A stretch of DNA of 64,000 nucleotides from assembly GCA_032622095.1 (NCBI GenBank), contig CP136066.1, positions 232,878,961 through 232,942,960 on the forward strand, read 5' to 3'. Position numbers and translations under genes: made by a program. This document shows positions 42,341 through 53,814 of this stretch, piece after piece (position 1 is the stretch's first letter; every line of letters starts with the position of its first letter). The notes below the pieces were generated by a model. The model had not been told where the DNA came from. It was given only the letters and a program-made list of their open reading frames with translations, and ran no database searches. The stretch is from Siphonodentalium dalli. Lineage: Eukaryota > Mollusca > Scaphopoda > Gadilida > Siphonodentaliidae.

Positions 42341-42760
42341 ATGTACTCATTCAGATTAAACACCCCTAAGTTACTATTTCTTTGGCTTCGGGTGGTAAAA
42401 AATATTTGATTCCAGTCGAGGAACCTACCCATCAACGCTCAGAGTGATCAGATATCGATTTTTGAAGTTTGTTATTTCAATTAGTTGTGGCCCAGAAACA
42501 CGGCGTCAAATGGATGGTCTCGGTCAAAATTACGGATGAAGATGGATAACTCTAAAAACAAGTGGTAATACGGCCAAATTTCGTGAATATTTAAGTGATG
42601 ATACGGCAATATTTCGTTGAACAAAATTTAATACCATAGTTGACCGTGGTTAGCATTATTTTGTCGCAATTAATCGATTCTGATAACTAAAGCGTATTTT
42701 AAAGAAATGTTGTTGTTGTATCTTGAAGATATGAGGACCCTCTGATCGGATTGAGTACCT
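42341..42760 (+). mobile_element. Fam-E TTAA element, copy 1
   Basis: After TTAA (42337-42340) it has TACTCATTCAGATTAAACAC, then CTTTGGCTTCGGGTGG. The right end is CTGATCGGATTGAGTACCT, with decayed flank ATAA. The interior matches 60277-60745, including TATTTGATTC-AGTCGAGGAA. Confidence 0.6.
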
Positions 42761-42769
42761 ATAACACTA

Positions 42770-43335
42770 CGCTGATTTGGCCGTGTCATTGGGGCGATGG
42801 GATATCTCGCAGGACAAAACGTGTCGGGTTTCACGCGATGCGATTTATTTTAGGAAATTGTAGTAAGACTAATCTCGCCGTGTCCTTGGAGCTATAGCAT
42901 GGGGATATCTCACATTTCGGGTTTTCGCGGATGTATCTTCGCGGATGGCTCATTGTTGCAGTATATGTAACTTTTACGACCGCTTTAATTGCTTTCGATG
43001 TTTAGGTATGAACAATGGCTGGGCCACTCTTGAAGATGTTATTGTGGGAACACAATGCATTATATAACAACTAACTTTGCTGGTGGCGTATGTCTGAGTT
43101 GGAATGTAGGAATAAATGTCGTATTGCGAAGTGTCGGGCATTTAACGCCATTAGTATATTTTTGGTCGCATTTAGAGGGTTTTATGGTGTGGTGAATGAG
43201 AAATCTGCAGTAATAAGCCGTAGTTTTTGTAATAATTTGAAGGATTAGTTGTTTTAATGGAATTCTGAGGTGGTGCATTAATGAAACCAATATTTTTTAT
43301 ATTATAATTTATATATATGCCTAATAATCTGATAA
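42770..43335 (+). repeat. Dispersed repeat, inverted copy of 10547-11066
   Basis: CATTTCGGGTTTTCGCGGAT, GGTATGAACAATGGCTGG and GGAATTCTGAGGTGGTGCAT match the reverse complement of the 10.5-kb copy. A short internal duplication of the CTCGCCGTGTC segment is at its left end. Confidence 0.75.
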
Positions 43336-43499
43336 TATGATATTGAGGGCGTTACCATTTCTGACTATGGTTTTCTTGTACTACCATCAGGGGAGGCGGG
43401 GCCGGAAAAAAATTCGACCCTTGTTGGGACCCACCCCCGCGTCCAAATTTTTTTCCGTTTTCGGCATATATGAATTTATGTGCATACTATTAGTCATGG

Positions 43500-43800
43500 G
43501 TGTGAACATTGACATGTAAATAGGAACAAGTCATTTTGAGGTTATTCAGTCAAAAAAAAACATGGCTGCCAGCAGCCATCTTGGATTTCAAAATTCAATC
43601 CATTAGCATGGGCTACAGGCTATACTGTTTGTCTGATCATCATGAAATTTGTCATTTATGTTAATATTGACATATAGATGTGTTTTATTGCAAAAACAGT
43701 CAAAAAGACTTGCAGGAAAAATATTTTTGAGTTGCGGAAAATATTGTTTGTTGGTCCTATCGACCACCCACCCACCCCGGCATACGTCCCCGGAAAAAAA
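43500..43800 (-). repeat. Dispersed repeat with CATGGCTGCCAGCAGCC; inverted copy of 16120-16440
   Basis: See the 16.1-kb copy. It ends in an A-run and CCCCGGCATACG. Confidence 0.7.
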
Positions 43801-44469
43801 ACTTTTTCCACCCCCCTGCTACCATAGCATGACATGAGTGTTATCCACGGATCATATATAGCGGGGCTGTGATTGAGCGAGAAACAACATCCAATCTAAT
43901 ATCTTCATATATCGGCACATTACGCAAAACTCACCAGACGAGACTGGATTCAATCCACCTATCGGCATTAATCACTCCCCTGTCTGATGATGTATGTCTG
44001 TGCACTAGCCTAGTGCCATTGGACTGGAGATAGAGAACATGTCGTTGTAACATTTCCTAAACCCCATTTCCTAGTACTCTTGGAGTGGAGTCTTGCCCCT
44101 GGAGTCCTGGGCAACAGGAACGCTGTGCAGGGACGTGGTGGCGACAGGGTGGGGTGTCGTTTATTGTTTGTCTTTTGCTTAACTGTATCTTTATTCCACA
44201 CCCATTGACATGAGTCACATGTATTCAACGGAATTCCAGCCATTGAATACATATTAGTGTATACCTCTAGTGGAATACAAGCCGGAACTATTCTTGTTGA
44301 CGTTGTCGCCAAGAAAGATGACGTACATTACGTCGATCATCCGCTTTCGGTGATCCCCCCACAATTACTGGTTATTTGTCAGAATTAAATCACAATAAAG
44401 GTATCTATAGTAACAATGAAGGTGACATTCATGGATTGAACTTATCTGACTGAACGGTGTAGAATAAAT

Positions 44470-44632
44470 ACAGAACACAACTTGCATCATGATCTCGAAT
44501 CTTTTATCGAACTCGTTGCGGACGGCGCAAAGTTATATTTCGCTCGAGCTACGCTCTCGCGAAATATACCCTTGCGCCATCCGCAACTCATTCGATAAAA
44601 GAGTCTCGATTCAGATGCGCGTTGTGTTCTGT
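44470..44632. repeat. 163-bp hairpin
   Basis: ACAGAACACAACTTGCATCA and TCTTTTATCGAACTCGTTGC pair with GCAACTCATTCGATAAAAGA and GTTGTGTTCTGT. The loop is near GAGCTACGCTC. Confidence 0.85.
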
Positions 44633-44639
44633 CTATGTA

Positions 44640-45048
44640 TCTGTAGATATTACAGTGCAGGAACCAATTCTGGTTGTAGACGCACTGGTCCAGGTGCTAC
44701 CACGGCCGAGTAGCTGTATAACCAGGTGGAGACTCCAGTAGCGTTCTTTAACGTGCACACACCGAGGCGTGTACAGGGTCAGCCATTAATGTCCGCGCCC
44801 GATCGGACAGCGTACTGCATGCACCCACGACAACATAGCTGGACAAGTGTTGTAATGGGGGAAGTCGGCATTTTTCATTCGGATCTTTATTCAGTGATCT
44901 CGAATGAGACTTTTAAGCCTGAAAAACTTGACAAACTTGGTATCTGACCGAGTTCTAATTTTTGTCAGCATACCCTGACCAGGTTGCGATCCCTGGTCCG
45001 CTAGCACCAGAGACCAGTACGCCACCTCTCGGCTACCGACTTCCCTTT
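44640..45048 (-). mobile_element. Candidate tRNA-derived SINE
   Basis: On the minus strand from about 45048 the sequence opens GTCGGTAGCCGAGAGGTGGC (A-box-like) and about 35 nt later has GGGATCGCAACC (B-box-like). That is the spacing of a tRNA-type pol III promoter. Further on, near 44755, it has GTGCACGTTAAAGAACG, resembling a phrase I recall from conserved SINE core domains in invertebrates. No poly-A tail or target duplication was confirmed. A decayed tRNA pseudogene is the alternative. Confidence 0.4.
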
Positions 45049-45240
45049 AAATTTCATATCTGACACAACAATTTTAGTTGGGAGAATTTTAAACCAAAAA
45101 TGTGTGTAAAATAAAAGGTTCAAATTGTTCTGAAAATGTTATATCCAATCCAATATCTTCATAACTCAAAAACTCAGCAGATCGGATTGGGCTCAATCTA
45201 CATAGTGGTATTTATCACCCCCCCCCCCTGTCTATACATC

Positions 45241-45409
45241 TGATGTCTGTCTGCGTACTAGCCTAGTGCGACTGGCCTCATGGGACTGAGGATAGGGAAC
45301 AAGTCGTAGTAACATTGTCTAGTACATTAAGTAATGTTACTACGACGTGTTCCCTATCCCCAGTCCCATGCGTCCAGTCGCACTAGGCTAGTACACAGAC
45401 AGACATCAT
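45241..45409. repeat. 169-bp hairpin (CTAGCCTAGTGCGACTGG)
   Basis: TGATGTCTGTCTGCGTACTA and CTAGTGCGACTGG pair with CCAGTCGCACTAGGCTAGTA and CAGACAGACATCA. Single-arm relatives are at 41.45 and 43.98 kb. Confidence 0.88.
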
Positions 45410-45429
45410 ATGTCTGGTATTGATTGGTT

Positions 45430-47090
45430 GATCGGTTTATAAAATAATTAACCCTTCACACACATGCTATCCAATGCAATAAATTGAACTTATTTCTTCC
45501 GATCTGCCTCATATTTCTTACCTAGGTTTTTCTTAACATGTTCTTCATCTGTATGGTTTTTGGTATTGTTTAATTAACCCTTTTCACTCTTATGTTTACT
45601 TAGAATTCACCCAAGCTGATATGACTCAAACATTTTTCATCTGATCAACACCAAATTTGGTATATGAATTTCTCACCTCTAAATACAGATCGAATGCGAA
45701 TATGGGTTTGATCAGATATATTTTAACAGAGTTATTGTCCTTTATAATTCAAGTAATTATAATTATAATTCCTGTTTTCTGCTGTGAATTTGAAGAGAAC
45801 ATATCACACATACCATGTGTGTTATTGAAATTAGTTATTTATTGCTATGGACATTATATACTTCATGCTAAGTCTGACAGTGGTGGCTGGCAGGCCTTGA
45901 TTATCATATGTCAAACTGTGATTGATGACTATCTGGTCCAGTTCTGTTTTCTGTGCAATAATAAGTTAACCCCGTTGTTGAAACAGGTTCATTACATTAG
46001 TTAATGTACACTCTATAATACACCTATTCTAAAATAATAAATTGGAATAGTCCATTGTTTCATTGTAGGGATGTTTTACAGACATTTCTGTTTACAGACA
46101 TTGTTGTTTATAGACACTGTTGTCTTATCTTAGATAAAAATTAATCCGCACATTCCTTAGTTCCATTATATGATGTCATTGAAAATGATTAACCCTCTCC
46201 ACACATCATATGGTTTTGATGCTTTTCATTTGATAATTCTCCTATTCTATGTCTAGGTTGATGGTGATCCACTTTTGATTTGCATGGAGTTGGGATTAAA
46301 ATTAAATCATTCCATAGACACATATTATGCGATAGACAGATATCATATTATCCCTTTCACTTTGAGCCAGGTTCAGTAAGGGTTTCAATAAATCACCAAT
46401 TGAATATTCATCATTAGAGGAAATGTCTTATTTTGAAATTCTCTCAATTGCATTTGGGCTCCAGGATAATATTAATGGTGCTGGTATTCTTGAGACTGAC
46501 TTATTGTATGGGTTTCTAAATCGAATGACATCAGTTCATTAGTTTGGGTAATATTAATCCCATGCTATCCGATTTGATAACTCAAAAATTTCCATTGATT
46601 ATGTTTATAGTTCTTGGCATAGTTTATGATAACACCCCCCTAACCTGCATAGTGAGGATCATTTGGTGTATTTCCTTAAAAAATTAACATCCTCCACCAA
46701 TCCTGTTGAGACAATGTGATAACTAAATATTTTTCACACGATCACTATATAAAGTGTGAATTGTTGAAACATTTGCACTTATGAAAAGGTTGGTGTAAGG
46801 ATTTATAAAAATAACTAACCGCTATCGCCAAGGTATGGGTTAAACATCTGCCGATCGTTATCGGCTTCTCGTTGTTTTTTAAAGTTAAAAACAATTGAAA
46901 AACTATAGCACCACAGTTGGTCACCACACCAAATTTGGTTTAAATCAGTCAAAAATCTTGTGTTATGTATACTGGTAAATTTGTTTGGAGCGATATTAAA
47001 CCCAATTCACCAATTCCATCCCATGCCTTTGGACTACTTAGCTATTAATATGGCTATATAATTTTCTGATGTCGCTTATGCTGATGTGCA
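45430..47090 (+). repeat. Degenerate region with repeated TTAACCC starts
   Basis: TTAACCCTTCACACACATG, TTAACCCTTTTCACTCTTATG and TTAACCCTCTCCACACATC recur at irregular spacing (45450, 45583, 46190), suggesting several decayed TTAA elements. The 115-codon frame at 45657 is hydrophobic but lies in this repeat-like DNA, so I do not call it. Confidence 0.4.
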
Positions 47091-47097
47091 GATAAAG

Positions 47098-47378
47098 AAA
47101 AAAAGTGCTGAAGGGTACACAGGTTTTGAAAATGTGCTGAAGAGTACACAGGTTTTGAAATCTCCTTCTAAATGACGTCTAGTTTTCGTATCTGCCACGA
47201 TTTCTGTAAAGGAATAATTATTTACGTTCCAATGAACATTAAAATAAACTGAAAACAAGCTGCTAATGGGCGCCAGACTTTCGGAAACACAGTTTAATTA
47301 ACTTTGTTAGTGCCTATCAGAAACCTTATGTACCCTTCAGCACATTTTCAAACCCTGTGTACCTTTCAGCACTTTTTT
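47098..47378. mobile_element. 281-bp TIR element (AAGTGCTGAAGGGTACA)
   Basis: Left AAAAAAGTGCTGAAGGGTAC and right GTACCTTTCAGCACTTTTTT are inverted. The left end is additionally duplicated in tandem (GTGCTGAAG-GTACACAGG at 47105 and 47134), and the right end mirrors that duplication. Confidence 0.8.
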
Positions 47379-47762
47379 GGTGAGAGTGACCCCTCCAGCT
47401 TTACTATGTGACATCCATGCACTGGTGATTCACGTTATATCCATATAGCCCCATAAACATGCATTTTGATTGATTGAATCGAAGGTAGATCATATCTGAT
47501 TTATGCACTCACAACTTAATGTCGTTATAAAGAAATGTATAGTGGGTATAGAGAGCTGCGGGTTATTTTTGCTTCAAGGTTGTCGTGTTTTATTTTCATT
47601 CAAACAGGTGTTTGTTTGGTTAGACGCCCACGCCCGACTCAGGTACTCCGAGCAACATTCAACAAACTTGTTTCTAAATTTTCTGACTATTATATTTCAA
47701 TTAGACTTTTTGTCGAGGGAGATTAACTATAGACACCCGTTTAACTATAGACACCCGATTAA

Positions 47763-48217
47763 CCCTTTACCCAACAAAACGGCCAAAACGTCCAAATAAA
47801 GCTTCAACAGCCTAAAATATCTTCCGTCTGTCTCAATAACACCATACAAATATGGATATCATTGGAACCGGTGCATTGACCACATTGTGATGGTTACAGT
47901 TATGCCATGTGCCAATGCATTCTCTTATATATGCGAGTCGACCATAGGTCGCCTCGCATATATAAGAGAATGCATTGGCCTAAAAAAAATCTTTTTTAAC
48001 ACTTTTTACCATGTTTTCTTACATTCTTTAACAATTTTATAATTTTTTCTTACATTTTTTAACAATCTTTATAATATTTGTCTACATTCTTTGACAATTT
48101 TATCATTTTTAATTAGTGTTAAGCCAATGCATTCTCTTATATATGCGAGGCGACCTATGGTCGACTCGCATATATAAGAGAATGCATTGGCACAGGGCCG
48201 TTCTGTTGGGTAAAGGG
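47763..48217 (+). mobile_element. Fam-A element, copy 5
   Basis: Flanked by TTAA (47759-47762, 48218-48221), inserted in a short tandem of ACTATAGACACCCGTTTA. The spacer between the two hairpins is expanded with TTTTTAACA-type repeats, making it the longest copy (455 bp). Confidence 0.92.
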
Positions 48218-48221
48218 TTAA

Positions 48222-49105
48222 CTATAGATACCCGTTTACCATTTTGTACGTGTTATATGATTGATTTGTAATGAAACTTCGTTGTAAGCTGACAAATCCA
48301 CCATGACGGTTATGGTGCTTCGCTGACTTTTCGACTGAACAGCTTTGATCATATCTAGATAATGCCATGAAGATCATACTCCAGCATTTCAAAACCTGGG
48401 AATTTTTTTTTTTTTTTTAACGAGGAACTTTATAACATTTAAAAAACAACGCAGGTAAAATATGTCTTAATAAGCTACTGAAGGTGTTTCCACGCATATA
48501 GCCTATCTCCGGGTGTGGAAAGTTTAGATGGACCTATTTACAGAAAACGTCTTAATTGTTAAGCTAGTACACCGCCTGGAGGAATATATGCTAGCCGAAG
48601 ACATACCTATTATATAATAAAAATAAAAATGTCAAAAAGCTGACTGACTAATTTGATCATATTTTTTAAAGGAATTTTTTTTAGCAAGAGCGTTCTCAAC
48701 AAGTACATCTATACAAATTGATTCGAAATGAATAACTGCCATAAAACATACATGATCTGAAATAGTGAAAGGCTCCACTGACTATCTACCTGAGAGCAAC
48801 ATGCACTGCTTCGACAATTTTAACATACTGTTAGTTGTATGCTGGAAAATTGTGAGCAGCCCTGAGCACCCTGAGCAGCCATTACTTTTGCAAGAACTGA
48901 TATAAACCTTTTGACTGAGATGAGTTTTCGGCCATATGTCCATAGACAAATCCCCAGCTGACCATATGCAGGTATATTTATAACACTGGCATATTTCCAG
49001 TTGATTGCTCCCTGATTGAGTGGACAAACCTGCATACCAAATTGTGTATTCATTAGGCTGGTCCTTCATTGTAACAGTCTTGCAAAAGGCTGCTCACAAT
49101 GCCCT
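48222..49105. repeat. Interval with an inverted match to 58430-58545
   Basis: About 48730-48840 (CTGACTATCTACCTGAGAGC, GCACTGCTTCGACAATTT) matches the reverse complement of 58437-58545. A T-run of about 15 nt lies near 48403. No gene seen. Confidence 0.6.
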
Positions 49106-49131
49106 GAGCCGTAATTTCGCTAAAATCCGGA

Positions 49132-49512
49132 TTGAGAATCCAAAGCCGATTACGGGGGGCGGAGCTAATTTCGGATTCTAGGTCAGATTTTGAAATCCAC
49201 GTGGTCTCCGAAACTCTCCCCCAGCGTCAAACATGGCTCATGTATTTGACACAAGTATCATTTGTATCTTATATTTATAAAGTGCATGTTTGTTGTGAAA
49301 GTCATACTGTTCTTCTATGTGTGTATACACGGCACATAATTTGCTGCCAATCCGACTTAATCGCATCTTGTTTTCAAGTTAAAGTGTGTTTATTGATGAT
49401 GGCAAGCATATCTAAACATGACAGCTCTAGGCCTCCTGAATCAAATTCCGAAGATGTTGTGAAGAACACACGGAACTTGTCAGTTGAACAGGGACGTGAC
49501 GACAGGGGTTGA
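49132..49512 (+). pseudogene. Open frame in left palindrome arm
   Basis: A 126-codon frame duplicated in the other arm (52398-52814, minus) with a few amino-acid changes. The last 37 residues, from M-A-S-I-S-K-H-D-S-S, are polar and serine-rich and could be a real N-terminus. Earlier residues are unremarkable. No recognised family; possibly part of the element's lost protein. Confidence 0.2.
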
Positions 49513-50146
49513 TTGGGTGTCTCGACCCCCACCCCGAACTTTGGTACAATTTGCTAAGCTGTGCAGTCATTCATACGTGAGGAAAATCAGGATTATTTTG
49601 ACTAACTGTTTCAAATAATGATACGTACAAGCCAACAAACGCAACAAACAAACCCGATTTTAAATAAATACATATACAAACTTATGACTAACTCGAGAGA
49701 GGGGGTGTCCAGTGATCTGTATATATGTTCAACTTGTTTTGGTAGTCATGTTGCTTTGCCATTACTAATTATTTATTTTTTCAGTGTAATAACATATGGG
49801 AGAGGGGGTACCCTTAAGTGAGTCAGTACTTGTCCCCCAATTCCTTTGTATGTATAAACAAATGTATGTGTTATATATCATGTGTTATCTAAATTTGACA
49901 TATATTTGAAATAAATATATCTAAACTAAACTTTGGTACATTCCAGCAGTCGGAAATTTCATGCATGACACAACATTAGTTGGACATTAATTTGACACCA
50001 TATATAGGTTGGCATTGTTCTCATTGTTTGATTTTTTTCAACCAGTAAAAGTTGGTAATTTTCCAATCTTAGTGTTTGTCAGATTGGATATTTCCAAGGA
50101 GAGCAAATTGAATTCTGCGAACCTGTGAGATTGATGTTTGGTTCAA

Positions 50147-50163
50147 TGGGGGGGGGGGGGGGG
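50147..50163 (+). repeat. Poly-G tract, mirrored by poly-C at about 51743-51761
   Basis: About 17 G in the left arm and about 18 C in the right arm, at symmetric positions in the palindrome. The small length difference fits replication slippage after duplication. Confidence 0.85.
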
Positions 50164-52397
50164 TGCAGTTGGCCGGAAATTTGAGGAAACTTCTAGCCAC
50201 GTCCCTAGAACATGTGTCTGTTGTCTATACAGAGACTATTGCGCAAAACGACTGCATTTAACGAAACAAAACATGTTAAAATTGCTATAACTTTAAGACT
50301 AGATGATAGTACATACGTGTATCTGATAATCCATCGATACCATATAATCCTACTATTTCTTGAATAAGAAGAAACATTATAATAACGAACACAGCAGAAG
50401 ACATATCCATGCAGGTTCATATGAATTCAGTCAATGGTGGTGACGTATCCGCCGAATTCGAAATCGACATGCGTTCGGGCGGTATTTTAAGGATGGAATT
50501 ATGAAATGGACATATGAAAGTGACAATCAACAATGATTTGCCATCAACCGAAGTGCTCCCCCAGCGTTACTATCAATAGCGTTATTATTTGGCTAATTTC
50601 AGTAATATTCTCCCAGTTTACATTCAATAAAACAAATTTGTCTCCGCATTTAAAATTCTTTGATATAGATCGTTTATATTCTGCAATAATTTGTACACAA
50701 GAGACGGATTCTTATGTTTTATTGTGTTTTTAAACTCTGAGGTGGCGGAATCTCGGTTTGTTTACATTACGAACATTTGAGTCCGTAATCGGAATCCGAA
50801 TCCCTATCGGATTCCCATGAAATTAGGATTACGGTCTGTTCGTTTACTGATTCTGGAAATTTGTGGTCTGTTCTTTTGCCGAACCAAGTCGTGCGGGGAC
50901 AAATCTGTAATCTGAATCCAGAATCCAAATCGGATTTTAGCGAAATAACGCCTCAGAGGCGTTATTTCGCTAAAATCCGTTTCAGATTCTGGATCCAGAT
51001 TACAGATTGGTCCCCGTACGACTTGGTTCGGCAAAAGAACAGACCACAAATTTGCAGAATCAGTAAACGAACAGACCGTAATCCTAATTTCGTGGTAATC
51101 CGATTTGGATTCGGATTCCGATTACGGACTCAAATGTTCGTAATGTAAACAAACCGAGATTCCGCCACCTCAGAGTTTAAAAACACAATAAAACATAAGA
51201 ATCCGTCTCTTGTGTACAAATTATTGCAGAATATAAACGATCTATATCAAAGAATTTTAAATGCGGAGACAAATTTGTTTTATTGAATGTAAACTGGGAG
51301 AATATTACTGAAATTAGCCAAATAATAACGCTATTGATAGTAACGCTGGGGGAGCACTTCGGTTGATGGCAAATCATTGTTGATTGTCACTTTCATATGT
51401 CCATTTCAAAATTCCATCCTTAAAATACCGCCCGAACGCATGTCGATTTCGAATTCGGCGGATACGTCACCATTGACCGAATTCATATGAACCTGCATGG
51501 ATATGTCTTCTGCAGTGTTCGTTATTATAATGTTTCTTCTTATTCAGGAAATAGTAGGATTATATGGTATCGATGGATTATCAGATACACGTATGTACTA
51601 TCATCTAGTCTTAAAGTTATAGCAATTTTAACATGTTTTGTTTCGTTAAATGCAGTCGTTTTGCGCGATAGTCTCTGTATAGACAACAGACACATGTTCT
51701 AGGGACGTGGCTAGAAGTTTCCTCAAATTTCCGGCCAACTGCACCCCCCCCCCCCCCCCCCCATTGAACCAAACATCAATCTCACAGGTTCGCAGAATTC
51801 AATTTGCTCTCCTTGGAAATATCCAATCTGACAAACACTAAGATTGGAAAATTACCAACTTTTACTGGTTGAAAAGAATCAAACAATGAGAACAATGCCA
51901 ACCTATATATGGTGTCAAATTAATGTCCAACTAATGTTGTGTCATGCATGAAATTTCCGACTGCTGGAATGTACCAAAGTTTAGTTTAGATATATTTATT
52001 TCAAATATATGTCAAATTTAGATAACACATGATATATAACACATACATTTGTTTATACATACAAAGGAATTGGGGGACAAGTACTGACTCACTTAAGGGT
52101 ACCCCCTCTCCCATATGTTATTACACTGAAAAAATAAATAATTAGTAATGGCAAAGCAACATGACTACCAAAACAAGTTGAACATATATACAGATCACTG
52201 GACACCCCCTCTCCCGAGTTAGTCATAAGTTTGTATATGTATTTATTTAAAATCGGGTTTGTTTGTTGCGTTTGTTGGCTTGTACGTATCATTATTTGAA
52301 ACAGTTAGTCAAAATAATCCTGATTTTCCTCACGTATGAATGACTGCACAGCTTAGCAAATTGTACCAAAGTTCGGGGTGGGGGTCGAGACACCCAA

Positions 52398-52814
52398 TCA
52401 ACCCCTGTCGTCACGTCCCTGTTCAACTGACAAGTTCCGTGTGTTCTTCACAACATCTTCGGAATTTGATTCAGGAGGCCTAGAGCTGTCATGTTTAGAT
52501 ATGCTTGCCATCATCAATAAACACACTTTAACTTGAAAAAAAGATGCGATTAAGTCGGATTGGCAGCAAATTATGTGCCGTGTATACACACATAGAAGAA
52601 AAGCATGACTTTCACAACAAACATGCACTTTATAAATATAAGATACAAATGATACTTGTGTCAAATACATGAGCCATGTTTGACGCTGGGAGAGAGTTTC
52701 GGAGACCACGTGGATTTCAAAATCTGACCTAGAATCCGAAATTAGCTCCGCCCCCCGTAATCGGCTTTGGATTCTCAATCCGGATTTTAGCGAAATTACG
52801 GCTCTGGCACACAA
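52398..52814 (-). pseudogene. Open frame in right palindrome arm
   Basis: Mirror of 49132-49512, with several replacements, for example Ser for Pro after S-E-T-L. Same uncertainty. Confidence 0.2.
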
Positions 52815-52895
52815 CTAACCGGTGTGACTAATTAGTGCCCGGGCTTGGCACGGGCAGCCACACGAACCCGTGGGCAGTATAATACAAGAAAACTA
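52806..52895 (+). repeat. About 75-bp repeat, inverted copy near 58155-58225
   Basis: GTGTGACTAATTAGTGC, CCCGGGC and CACGAACCCGTGGGCAGTAT match the reverse complement of the 58.2-kb segment. Confidence 0.65.
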
Positions 52896-52975
52896 AGATG
52901 CATGCATCAGGTCGGCCGCGAACTATCTACCATAGAATTGTTGTAGCTATCAATTATACCTTTTGGAACACCTGT

Positions 52976-53022
52976 CTGTATGTATGTGTGTATGCATGAA
53001 TGTATGTGTGTATGTGTTATAG
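52976..53022 (+). repeat. GTAT/GTGT microsatellite-like stretch
   Basis: GTATGTATGTGTGTATGCAT followed by ATGTATGTGTGTATGTG. Confidence 0.7.
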
Positions 53023-53289
53023 ACTCTAACACTGCTCGAATTTGCTATTAACGTGTCAACTTGACCTCGCTCATAGGCATGTTTCTGGACCTTGACCGAT
53101 CCGACTAAAAATTTGTGTGTAGGACTACTTCGATCCCGGGAGCAATATGGACGGGTCCAATTTCACGTGGGACCATGTTCTCGAACGTGCTGATATAGGC
53201 ATGTTTCTTGACCAATTGAACAATAGTTTGGCCAGACGCTGTATATACTGGGTACTGTCCAGATGGAGGCGATCACAAAAAAATCACTA

Positions 53290-53322
53290 ACTAGCCCGAA
53301 CGAAGTCGAGTACATCAGCTAG
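53290..53322 (+). mobile_element. Helitron-like 3' end
   Basis: CCCGAACGAAGTCGAGTACA, then TCAGCTAG followed by T. A short imperfect hairpin just before CTAG next to a T is the signature of Helitron 3' termini. The element body to the left is not delimited. Confidence 0.45.
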
Positions 53323-53814
53323 TTTAATATATATTTTGAACATTTGTCTGTCTGTTAGCTATGGCCGGTAAAACTGCAGGACAGATTTGACGAAATTTGA
53401 TACCTAGGGGAAATTATTTCCAGGGAGTATTTTGGACGGGTCAAATCTTGATCCCGACCTGACTTTGACATTCAAAAAGATAAATTCAAGGTCAAATCTG
53501 GTAAAACGGAAGTATTTCAACGAAATTTGATACCTACTGTTACTTTTGTCCCAGGAGTGTTTCGGGTGGGTCAAATCATGACCCTGACCTGATCTTGACA
53601 TTCAAAATTGTCAATTCAAGGTCAAATCGGGTAAAGCCGGGCGGATTTCGACGGGTACTTTTGTCATGACTTTTGTCCGGGGAGTGTTTTGGACGGGTCA
53701 AATCGTGACCCCGACATGACCTTCACCTTTAAAATAGTCTATTCAAGGTTAAATCGCGCAATTCTCCGAAAATCAGAGGGGAACATCCCGGACGAAGTCG
53801 GGTCCACCAGCTAC
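53323..53814 (+). mobile_element. Helitron-like non-autonomous element with about 120-bp tandem core
   Basis: Starts just after the previous CTAG with ATATAT-rich sequence and TTTGTCTGTCTGTTAGC. It contains 3-4 diverged units with GACGGGTCAAATC, GACCCCGACATGACC-like and TTCAAGGTCAAATC. It ends CCCGGACGAAGTCGGG, a perfect 4-bp stem, then CCAGCTAC. The last four bases differ by one from the CTRR rule. Head-to-tail with the previous end. Confidence 0.45.

Larger units (their letters stand above)
49106..52805. repeat. 3.7-kb near-perfect giant palindrome
   Basis: Outer ends GAGCCGTAATTTCGC and its inverse; centre at 50955 with CGAAATAACGCCTC-A-GAGGCGTTATTTCG, so the spacer is one base. Arms are about 1850 bp with only scattered substitutions (for example near 49310/52600). 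Each arm also carries the phrase TTCGCTAAAATCCG at both its own ends, so the palindrome reads as two inverted copies of a 1.85-kb TIR element joined end to end. Confidence 0.95.

Noticed and set aside
45657-46004. 115-codon hydrophobic frame resembling a multi-pass membrane protein
   Set aside because: AT-rich repeat-like DNA gives hydrophobic frames by composition, and no motif or homologous frame was seen.
49106-52805. Palindrome as a long-read fold-back artefact
   Set aside because: Considered seriously because the spacer is one base. Several non-homopolymer substitutions between arms and unrelated flanks make a real structure more likely, but reads must confirm it.
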